Part shown: one piece after another, positions 1 through 6,580 of the stretch
How the letters are laid out: the number at the start of each line of letters is the position of its first letter
How positions within the stretch are numbered: the first letter of the stretch is position 1
DNA from: JAHJQZ01 sp963676075
GTDB lineage: Bacteria; Pseudomonadota; Alphaproteobacteria; Rhizobiales; Devosiaceae
Direction of reading: 5' to 3'
Length of the DNA: 64,000 nt
Assembly: GCA_963676075.2 (NCBI GenBank)
Contig: CAXXNZ010000001.1
Location: 186,001-250,000, forward strand
Made by a program: the position numbers and the translations under genes
Notes under the pieces: model-generated
The model's input: the letters and a program-made list of their open reading frames with translations, nothing else
What the model was told of the DNA's origin: nothing
Databases searched by the model: none

Positions 1-20
1 AAAGAAGGTGGAAAGCTGAG

Positions 21-1163
21 ATGCCGAAGAAAATAGCCGTCCTTTTCGGTGGCAGGTCGCCTGAGCACGATGTCTCCGTGGTGACGGCCCAGCAGCTGAT
101 GGATGCGGTTGACCCTGCCGATTACGAGGTCGTGCCGGTCTATGCCGATTTCGAGAATCGCTTTTTCACCGGGCCGGGACTGAGAGACGTTTCGACCTAT
201 CATCCGCGCCCGAGGAATCTGACCGAGATCACCTTCGGCTGGGGCGAGCGTGGTCCGGAGATCCGGCCGGTTTCCGGTACGCCAATCCCGTTCGATTGCG
301 CCTTGCCGGCGTTCCACGGACGGTTTGGCGAGGACGGGCGCATTCACTCGCTGTTCGAGTGGATGGGCATTCCCGTTACCGGATTTTCGGCTACCCATTC
401 TGCATTGGCGATGCGCAAGGACCTGACCAAGCTCATCGCCGCCAGTGTCGGGGTTCCTATTCTGCCGCAGGTTGTGGTCGACAGGGTAAAGCTCAGCGAC
501 CCCAAGGTCTTGCTTGCCGAAATCAAGAAAACGGTCGGCATGCCGGCCATCGTCAAACCGGTCAATCTCGGCTCCAGCATTGGCGTCGGCATTGCGCGCA
601 CCGACGACGAAGCGCTGCAACTGATCGCCATGGTGCTGATCCAGGACAGTCTGGCCTTGGTCGAACCACGCGTGCCGCATCTGGTCGAATATAATGTCGC
701 CCTGCGGAACGTCGATGGCAGCACGTGCCTGTCGGCGATCGAACGTCCGAAGCCCTCGACCGAACTGCTCGATTTCAAGGAGAAATATCTGTCCGGCGGT
801 GGTGGCACCAAGGGCTCGTCGCTGCCCTCTGAGGGCATGCTGTCGCTGACCCGCGACATCGCACCGGATATGGCCGGCAATCGCAAGCCGCTGGTCGAGG
901 AGAACGCGATCAAGGTGTTCGAGGCGTTCGGGCGGCGCGGCGCACCCCGGCTCGATTTCCTGTGCAATGACGAAACCGGCGAGATCTTCTTCAACGAGAT
1001 CAATCCGATCCCCGGTTCGTACGGCTATTTCCTTTGGGAGCGGGCCGAGGAGCCGCTGATGTTCCCCGAGCTGGTCCGGCATCTGGTCGAGGAAGCGCTG
1101 GCCGACAGCGTCAAGAGCTTCGACGATCCGGTGCCGCAAGGCGCCTATTTGTTGCCGCGTTGA
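21..1163 (+). CDS. ddl: D-alanine--D-alanine ligase, catalytically intact
   Basis: ATP-grasp ligase that joins two D-alanines for the peptidoglycan stem, cytoplasmic. Seen: N-terminal nucleotide-side motif AVLFGGRSPEHDVSV (residues 6-20), substrate loop HGRFGEDG (99-106), ATP-grasp KPVNLGSSIGVG (179-190), and the three expected metal ligands D312, E326 and N328 (RLDFL, FNEINPIPG). At 380 aa it is longer than the roughly 310-aa Ddl usual in dcw clusters. A Shine-Dalgarno AAGGTGG stands about 10 bases before the ATG. It is not next to other murein genes; its upstream neighbour lies outside the window. It matters because the ATP-grasp gene in the dcw cluster (40441-41328) looks inactive, so this is the better candidate for the working Ddl. 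D-Ala-D-Lac activity cannot be excluded from sequence. Confidence 0.9.
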   Translation: MPKKIAVLFGGRSPEHDVSVVTAQQLMDAVDPADYEVVPVYADFENRFFTGPGLRDVSTYHPRPRNLTEITFGWGERGPEIRPVSGTPIPFDCALPAFHGRFGEDGRIHSLFEWMGIPVTGFSATHSALAMRKDLTKLIAASVGVPILPQVVVDRVKLSDPKVLLAEIKKTVGMPAIVKPVNLGSSIGVGIARTDDEALQLIAMVLIQDSLALVEPRVPHLVEYNVALRNVDGSTCLSAIERPKPSTELLDFKEKYLSGGGGTKGSSLPSEGMLSLTRDIAPDMAGNRKPLVEENAIKVFEAFGRRGAPRLDFLCNDETGEIFFNEINPIPGSYGYFLWERAEEPLMFPELVRHLVEEALADSVKSFDDPVPQGAYLLPR

Positions 1164-1262
1164 CGATTTTTCGCCTCAACGAGCGTTGAATCGGCACTGG
1201 AGGTCGTGGTTTGCTGGACAGGGAGTATCGGCAATGCCGCTACCGCTTATTGGGAAGTGCCT

Positions 1263-1667
1263 ATGAAACGCCTTGTCATCGCCACCGCAGTTCTTGCTGC
1301 CCTGACGGTCCCGGTTTTCGCCGACGGGGACGCAAAGCTCGGGGAGAAGGTCTACAAGAGATACTGTCTTGCCTGCCACAAGGTCGGCGATAAGGCCCGA
1401 AACCTCGTCGGACCGGTCTTCAACGACCTGTTCGGGCGCACGGCCGGCACGGTCGAGGGTTACAAGTATTCCGATGCCATGCGCGCTGCCGGTCAGAACG
1501 GCGTTGTCTGGGATGAACAGACCCTGCGCGCGTATCTGCCCAAGCCACGGGATTTCGTGACGGGCACGAAGATGACCTTTGTCGGTCTGAAAAAGCCCGA
1601 GGACATCGAGAATCTGATCGTCTATCTGAGGCAATTCTCGCCCGACTATGTCCCGCCTGGGGAATAG
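1263..1667 (+). CDS. Small class I cytochrome c, exported
   Basis: Periplasmic mono-haem c-type cytochrome of the c2/c550 kind, an electron carrier. Seen: a signal peptide of about 20 residues ending VFA-DG, one CxxCH haem site (YCLACHKVG) near residue 40, the GPVFNDLFGRTAG and KY-SDAM blocks typical of cytochrome c2, and a C-terminal methionine ligand in GTKMTF. Mature length is about 114 aa. The ATG at 1263 is chosen because it opens the signal peptide; a longer in-frame ORF from 1206 would add 19 residues in front of it. The stop codon sits in the first unit of a 36-bp tandem duplication. The partner oxidase or reductase is not in this window. Confidence 0.9.
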   Translation: MKRLVIATAVLAALTVPVFADGDAKLGEKVYKRYCLACHKVGDKARNLVGPVFNDLFGRTAGTVEGYKYSDAMRAAGQNGVVWDEQTLRAYLPKPRDFVTGTKMTFVGLKKPEDIENLIVYLRQFSPDYVPPGE

Positions 1668-1708
1668 CTGCTCTCGCCCGACTATGTCCCGCCTGGGGAA
1701 TAGCTGCT
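1636..1708 (+). repeat. 36-bp perfect tandem duplication across a stop codon
   Basis: Bases 1636-1672 recur exactly at 1672-1708 (period 36). The first unit holds the last nine codons and the TAG (1665-1667) of the cytochrome gene; the second is non-coding and untouched by point changes, which suggests a recent duplication. Confidence 0.97.
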
Positions 1709-1726
1709 TGAGCCGGGCAGTGTGAA

Positions 1727-1750
1727 ACGGGCGGCCCTGCGGCCGCCCGT
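1727..1750. terminator. Hairpin between convergent genes
   Basis: Perfect 10-bp GC-rich stem (1727-1736 with 1741-1750) and a CTGC loop, between the cytochrome gene and the leftward ribN. There is no strong T tract on the + side; on the minus side the stem is followed by TTTCACAC. Probably a shared terminator. Confidence 0.65.
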
Positions 1751-1763
1751 CATTGTATATGGC

Positions 1764-2762
1764 TCAGGCACGCGCCCGTTTGCGACCTTCGACAATGGCG
1801 ATTGTCAGAGAGGCGGCTGCGATCAGCGCTGCACCCGGCCAGAACCACTCGCTCGGCACCTGCGACAGCACCAGCCAGGCCAAGAGCGTATTAAGCGGCA
1901 GCTTCAGGTCGTCGAAGGGCTGGAGGTACAGCGCGTCGGCATGCTGGTAGGCGCTCCACAGCAGGTATTGCGCCACCGCCGTGATGAAGCCGAGTCCGAT
2001 GATCCAGATGAGCGTCTCGCCGACCGGCAGGCCGAAGTCGAGACCGGACGCAAGACCTTCGGGCAGCACGCCCACCGGCAGGACAGCGGCGAGAATGCCA
2101 AGCGCGACCCATATGACGGCGTGGTTCAGGACAATCAGAAGCAGCAGGTAAAGCGTGAGGGATTCGGGCGATTCTTCGCGGCTGAGATATTTGGAGATCA
2201 CCGTCGTGGCGCTCCATAGCGCCGCGGCCGTGACCGGCAGCAGCGATGCCCAGGTGAAGGCTTCCGTCCCGACGCCGATGATGAGCAGAGCGCCGGCGAA
2301 GGCGAGGGCGGAGGTGCCAATGCGCAACGGTGTCAGCTTTTCGCCGAGGAACAGAACCGAACCGGCGATGACGAAGAACGGTCCGGTCATCAGCAATCCG
2401 ATCATCTGCCAGACCGGCACGCTCAAGGCGAAGCCGAGGACGAAAACCTGGGCGCCCAGCGCTGAGGCCAGGGCCCGCATCTCGTGCAGGAGCGGATGGC
2501 GCGTCTTGAGATTGTTCAGGCCGATCTTGAGGATCAGCGGCACCGCGAAGATCGTGGCGATGAGATATTGCCAGAACACGGCTGAGGACGACGTCAGCTT
2601 GCCGCCGGCAAGAAGCGGGTTCCAGGGATTGGACAGAACGTCATAAACGAAGTTCTGCCCGGCAAAGACGACTTGCGCGCAGACCATGAACAGTGTGCCG
2701 ACCATAAGGGGGCCACCGAAGGCGCGCGGTGCGGAAACGGTAGGGGAGGCAGTCTGGTTCAT
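1764..2762 (-). CDS. ribN: RibN-type riboflavin transporter (EamA/DMT superfamily)
   Basis: Predicted inner-membrane riboflavin importer. Seen: 332 aa, about ten hydrophobic segments in two EamA-like halves, and an FMN riboswitch immediately upstream on the same strand. FMN-riboswitch-controlled DMT proteins of this kind were characterised as the riboflavin importer RibN in rhizobia and Vibrio; the assignment here rests on fold plus riboswitch. The start at 2762 is chosen because AAAGGA lies 7 bases upstream; an in-frame ATG at 2813 would fall inside the regulatory hairpin. Expression is expected to fall when FMN is high. It could in principle carry another flavin-related solute. Confidence 0.85.
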   Translation of the reverse strand: MNQTASPTVSAPRAFGGPLMVGTLFMVCAQVVFAGQNFVYDVLSNPWNPLLAGGKLTSSSAVFWQYLIATIFAVPLILKIGLNNLKTRHPLLHEMRALASALGAQVFVLGFALSVPVWQMIGLLMTGPFFVIAGSVLFLGEKLTPLRIGTSALAFAGALLIIGVGTEAFTWASLLPVTAAALWSATTVISKYLSREESPESLTLYLLLLIVLNHAVIWVALGILAAVLPVGVLPEGLASGLDFGLPVGETLIWIIGLGFITAVAQYLLWSAYQHADALYLQPFDDLKLPLNTLLAWLVLSQVPSEWFWPGAALIAAASLTIAIVEGRKRARA

Positions 2763-2765
2763 CAA

Positions 2766-2809
2766 ACGATCCTTTCTCAACCAGGTTGCCTCAGGGTTGA
2801 AAGGATCGT
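2766..2809 (-). promoter_or_regulatory. ribN: RBS-sequestering hairpin of the FMN riboswitch
   Basis: On the minus strand the arm 2809-2795 (ACGATCCTTTCAACC) pairs with 2782-2766 (GGTTGAGAAAGGATCGT): 15 bp with a 2-base bulge. The second arm contains the ribN ribosome binding site AAAGGA. This is what a translational OFF switch looks like. The aptamer's 3' flank has GGATCG, which could pair with CGATCC of the first arm as an anti-sequester. Confidence 0.75.
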
Positions 2810-2853
2810 GCAAGAACGCAGGAGCCCACTACGGGCCCTGGCTTTGTCGATCC

Positions 2854-3003
2854 GTCCTCTTTCATCCGGACTGTAACCGTCGGCTTCGGATTTTGACCGA
2901 ATCTGCTGACCCACAGCCGAAGCTGCGGCGCTCGCGGGCTTGAACTGTCCCACATGGGACCTGTTCCTACCGCCGGTGGGGAGTTTCGCCCCGCCCTGAG
3001 AAC
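2854..3003 (-). promoter_or_regulatory. FMN riboswitch (RFN element)
   Basis: Read on the minus strand, the conserved RFN blocks appear in order: GGGGCGAAACTCCCCACCGG, CGGCGGTAGG, GCCCGCGAGCG, GATTCGGTCAAAATCCGAAG, CCGACGGTTACAGTCCGGAT and GATGAAAGAGGAC. The closing helix P1 is GTTCTC (2998-3003) with GAGGAC (2854-2859), with one G-U pair. FMN binding to this element is established knowledge. It lies about 90 bases before ribN. Confidence 0.97.
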
Positions 3004-3029
3004 GTATTGCATTTCTGACACGGTGCCGA

Positions 3030-3099
3030 CCGATCCGCTTGTGGATCGGCTTGGACGCCAACGTCGCAAAGATGCACTCTATATATAATACACGTTGGC
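3030..3099 (-). promoter_or_regulatory. ribN leader hairpin and probable promoter
   Basis: A perfect 7-bp hairpin, CCGATCC-GCTTGT-GGATCGG (3030-3049), precedes the aptamer. The AT-rich block near 3075-3091 reads TATTATATATAG on the minus strand and is a plausible -10 region; no convincing -35 is seen. It is framed by an 8-bp inverted repeat (GCCAACGT 3057-3064, ACGTTGGC 3092-3099), which could be an operator. Confidence 0.4.
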
Positions 3100-3264
3100 T
3101 ACGAACGCTACCGTCGCATTTTAGGTAGACAGGCAGGCAAGCTGCCAGTGACGAGATTGCGGTAATTGAGCGCGATTATCGCAAAGATGAGAGTTTCTCA
3201 AACGTGGCGTTAAGGAAATTGCCCTAGGTTTAAACTTAACTAGACCTTCAATGGAGCAAATGCG

Positions 3265-4410
3265 GTGGGTACGACGTCAAGCCAAGCCGTGCCGACGCTT
3301 GAGGAGTTGCAGGACTGGGCGCGCGATCCCTCCAAAGAGCATTGGCGCAATCTTATCGCCGCCCTGACTGACCTGCTTGTCAGCAATCTCGAGGCCGATG
3401 CCGGGGTACACGGTGACGCCTATGCCGAGATTGTCTGCCGACTTCTCGATGACGTCGCGACAGAGGTGCGCAAGGAGCTTTCCCAGCGCGTCGCTCCGAT
3501 TGACCATTTTCCGGGAAAGGTGGTTCGGCGCCTGGCCTCCGACGAGGCGGCGGAAGTCGCAACGCCGATGCTTGAGCATTCGCCGGTGCTGACGGAAGCT
3601 GATCTTATCGGTATCGTCGAGATGATGATGCCTGATCACAACCGCGCCATTTCTCGTCGCAAGTCGCTGAACGAAAAGCTGACCGATGCGCTGGCAAAGC
3701 GCGGCGATATCGAAACTATGCGCACCATGGCGGCCAATCCCGGTGCGAAATTCTCACCCAAGACCTATCGGCTGGTCGCCGAGAAGGCCAAGACCGATGT
3801 CGGCCTGCAGGAATCGCTGGTCGAACGCGATGACCTGACACACATCATTTCGCTGCAGATCACACCGTTCCTGTCCGAAGAGCTCAAGGCGCGCCTCAAG
3901 GCGCTGGATGCAAAGCCCGAAGGCGGTAGCCTTCTCGATTCGCTGACCGAGATATCAAGCGAGGCAGAGATCAAGGCGAAGCAGCGCAGGGAACGCGCTG
4001 CCATCTACTCGCTGATCGAGCAGGTGCGCGCCGGTACGGCCAACGCCAGTACCGAAGCCCTGAGGCTGGCCGCAAAGAACCAGCCGACGGCTCTGACGCA
4101 TTTTGTTGCCGGTATCGCCCAGCTTTCGGACGGCGCAATCGAGGATGCACTGTCCAACGCGGAGGGTAAGCCATTGGCGCTGATCCTGCGTGGTGTGGGG
4201 CTGTCCAAGGACGCTGCTCTTGCCGTGGGCAAGGAACGCGTCCGCCAGCTCGATCTGCCCGAAGCGGAGCTGGACAAGTGGATCGAAGATTATGCCGCGA
4301 TCAACGGCCGCGAGGCTCAGCATCTGCTGCAGGTGCTTCGGGACAAGGAAAGTGCCAGTGCGAACTCCCGCCAGAAGGGCGGCAGGGGCGCGCCGCCGAG
4401 CCGTCGCTAA
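3265..4410 (+). CDS. DUF2336 family protein
   Basis: Cytoplasmic, mostly helical 381-aa protein with acidic and basic helices and no signal peptide or membrane segment; the pattern fits the alphaproteobacterial DUF2336 family, whose function is not established. Regions of interest are the N-terminal half with short HEAT-like helical pairs (about residues 50-200) and a basic, low-complexity C-terminus rich in Arg and Gly. The start is GTG at 3265, supported by GGAG 9 bases upstream; no in-frame ATG lies before it. It stands alone between the ribN control region and the porin. Confidence 0.75.
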   Translation: MGTTSSQAVPTLEELQDWARDPSKEHWRNLIAALTDLLVSNLEADAGVHGDAYAEIVCRLLDDVATEVRKELSQRVAPIDHFPGKVVRRLASDEAAEVATPMLEHSPVLTEADLIGIVEMMMPDHNRAISRRKSLNEKLTDALAKRGDIETMRTMAANPGAKFSPKTYRLVAEKAKTDVGLQESLVERDDLTHIISLQITPFLSEELKARLKALDAKPEGGSLLDSLTEISSEAEIKAKQRRERAAIYSLIEQVRAGTANASTEALRLAAKNQPTALTHFVAGIAQLSDGAIEDALSNAEGKPLALILRGVGLSKDAALAVGKERVRQLDLPEAELDKWIEDYAAINGREAQHLLQVLRDKESASANSRQKGGRGAPPSRR

Positions 4411-4435
4411 CCCGGATCAATCCGAATCTTGTCAG

Positions 4436-4464
4436 CGGCCCGTCTCTCAAAAGGAGGCGGGCCG
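4436..4464 (+). terminator. Hairpin after the DUF2336 gene
   Basis: CGGCCCG (4436-4442) pairs with CGGGCCG (4458-4464), loop of 15 bases, 26 bases after the stop codon. It is followed by TTGCGATT rather than a full T tract, so it is a moderate candidate. Confidence 0.6.
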
Positions 4465-4901
4465 TTGCGATTCCATTGGGCGGCGCAAGTCCTCTCTCGC
4501 ATCCAATGGCGATAATCTTCTCATTCAAAGGCGTGGTTCAGGCTGTTGCGACGGCCGCTTTGCCCGCCTGTGCAGGTCAGGACGAGCTAGCGGCACGTGC
4601 GGTCGGCAGCCGCAACGCCCTGAAAACCTGCACTAGAAACGGAAAATTAACGAAGATTAACACTTCGTTTCTATCGGTGTGGTGAATTTGCAACATTCAC
4701 CAACAAGGACTCCCGGATGGGGTGGAATCCGCTTTCATTCAGTTGCACCGAAACCGCCGATGGATAGAGTGGCCTTGCGAATCCATGCATGGGATCGTTT
4801 GTCGGTCGCAGCGCGACGGCAAAACACGACACACAAGTGTGTTCGCGCTACGACAAACCGCCGGATAACCGGCACAAGATTGACTTTGGAGGTCAAGAAT
4901 T
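4465..4901 (+). promoter_or_regulatory. Porin upstream region with direct and inverted repeats
   Basis: No gene is supported here. Notable elements: ATTAAC twice with a 10-bp period (4646 and 4656), typical spacing for an OmpR-type regulator; inverted repeat AACGAAG (4649-4655) / CTTCGTT (4663-4669); and hairpin GGTGAAT-TTGCAAC-ATTCACC (4681-4701). The ribosome binding site GGAGGTC ends about 9 bases before the porin ATG. If transcription starts near the repeats, the leader is about 200 nt. Confidence 0.45.
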
Positions 4902-6341
4902 ATGAAACTTAAGAGCCTTCTCCTGGGTTCTGCCGCTGCCGTTGGTCTCTCGACCAGTGCGTTCGCTGCTGACCTGGCTACCGTGGTTTCCTCGTTCGAC
5001 GTTTGCGAGAATCTCGGTATCTCCGGCACTCTGCAGCTCGCGTCGACCGACGACTGCCTGCAGATCTCCGGTGGCGTCACCTATGAATTCAACTGGGGTG
5101 ACTACAAGAACGACGCTTGGGCGACCACCAACCTGATCTTCCGTGACGATGAAGGCCGGACCATCATCGACAACGGCTACAATGGCACCGACACGAATGC
5201 GAACCTCGACTGGCGTTCGCGCATGAACTACTGGTTGCAGTTCGTCGGTTCGGCCAAGTCTGACTTCGGCACCGCCAAGGCCGTCATCAAGCTCGCCAGC
5301 GACGACGAAGACTTCGACGTTCTCAATGAGCAGCCGGCCGTTGCCGATGCCAACGACGTGTTCGTCAAGGAAGCCTATGTTTCCATCGGCGACACCACGA
5401 AGATCGTTGCCGGTCGTCGCGACGCCTCCGTCTTCCAGGACGGCGACGACGCTCCGTTCGGCTTCATCGGCATGTTCCACTCCGATCAGGTCGATCCCGG
5501 CGTTGACGTCTTCAAGGATCGTCTGAAGACCAAGGGCCATGTCATCCAGCTGTATCACACCATTGGCGACTCTGGCCTGACCCTTTCGGCCGGCCTCGAG
5601 AACCTCAATGGTTCTGCCTACAAGGTCTATCAGGGCGCCACTGCTCCTGCTCTGACCACTGCCGAGTCTGCTGGTACGCTGGTTGGCACCATCGCTTATG
5701 CGAGCGATGCCCTGACTGGTCACGTCAGCTTCGCTGCTGGTGGCATTCTTGACGCCGCTGTCGAAGACTGGAAGATGCATGCCGGCTTCACCGGTACCTT
5801 CGACAACTTCAAGGTCCGTGGTGCCTTTGCTGGCGGTTCCGCCAACAACGGTGCGGTCACCTCCTGGAACGGCTTGGTGTCTGCCGAAGCGACCTTCGAC
5901 ATGTTCACCCTTGCTGCTGGTCTCGAAGCTGCCAATCGCAATGCGCCGACCAATCTCACCCAGTGGGGTGGCAACGTGACCGGTTCGGCCGCCGTTACCG
6001 ACATGGTCACCATCGCCGCCGGTTTCCGTTGGTTCGACTCCGATACGTCGACCACTAACAGCGAAACCTATCAGGCAGCTCTTCGTCTCATTGCCAAGAT
6101 GACCGAGTCGCTGACCATGACCGGCGAAGTCGGCTACTACGCTGTTGGTTCCGCGGTTACTCCGGCTCCGGGCAATGCCGGTGCGGGTAATCCGGCTGCT
6201 GTCAGCGCCGACGGTGCCTTCTACGGCAGCGCCGAGCTGGCTTGGGCTCCCGGTGGTCAGTTCACTTCTTCCGTCAAGGGCGAAGTCAACAGCCTCGGCG
6301 GCTACAAGGCCACCTTCAAGGCTTCGAAGACCTTCGATTAA
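4902..6341 (+). CDS. Outer-membrane porin (alphaproteobacterial porin family)
   Basis: Trimeric beta-barrel porin for passive uptake of small solutes. Seen: a 22-residue signal peptide ending AFA-AD, the N-terminal block of rhizobial porins with paired cysteines (VCENLGISG, DDCLQISGGV), alternating amphipathic strands throughout, and a C-terminal phenylalanine two residues from the end (KTFD), close to the usual terminal aromatic for BAM recognition. At 479 aa it is longer than classic RopA/Omp2 (about 350-400). Strong RBS, own terminator and a long regulated leader suggest a monocistronic, highly expressed gene. Its assembly would need BamD and BamE, both encoded later in this window. Confidence 0.88.
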   Translation: MKLKSLLLGSAAAVGLSTSAFAADLATVVSSFDVCENLGISGTLQLASTDDCLQISGGVTYEFNWGDYKNDAWATTNLIFRDDEGRTIIDNGYNGTDTNANLDWRSRMNYWLQFVGSAKSDFGTAKAVIKLASDDEDFDVLNEQPAVADANDVFVKEAYVSIGDTTKIVAGRRDASVFQDGDDAPFGFIGMFHSDQVDPGVDVFKDRLKTKGHVIQLYHTIGDSGLTLSAGLENLNGSAYKVYQGATAPALTTAESAGTLVGTIAYASDALTGHVSFAAGGILDAAVEDWKMHAGFTGTFDNFKVRGAFAGGSANNGAVTSWNGLVSAEATFDMFTLAAGLEAANRNAPTNLTQWGGNVTGSAAVTDMVTIAAGFRWFDSDTSTTNSETYQAALRLIAKMTESLTMTGEVGYYAVGSAVTPAPGNAGAGNPAAVSADGAFYGSAELAWAPGGQFTSSVKGEVNSLGGYKATFKASKTFD

Positions 6342-6365
6342 TCCTTTTGGATTTATCGGTTGAGG

Positions 6366-6396
6366 AAGGCCCGGCTCTGCCGGGCCTTTCTTTTTG
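6366..6396 (+). terminator. Rho-independent terminator of the porin gene
   Basis: Perfect 10-bp stem AAGGCCCGGC / GCCGGGCCTT (6366-6375, 6379-6388), TCT loop, then TCTTTTTG. It lies 25 bases after the stop codon. Confidence 0.95.
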
Positions 6397-6580
6397 TCTG
6401 ATTGCTGGTGCGTGTTCGCACTGGTTCCGCCGCTGCGTGTACAACTTCCGCCAAACTCTGGGAATCGCGGCGGATTTCGGCCAGTATGCCGCGATCGTGT
6501 CCGGATAAGGACTGGTTGACGGGTGAGATGCTCCATCTCCGCACGTAGGGTCTGGCGGACCAAAAGAGGCTTGCGAGAAT

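Noticed and set aside
4647..4660. CtrA full site before the porin gene
   Set aside because: TTAA-N6-TTAA, while the known site has N7.
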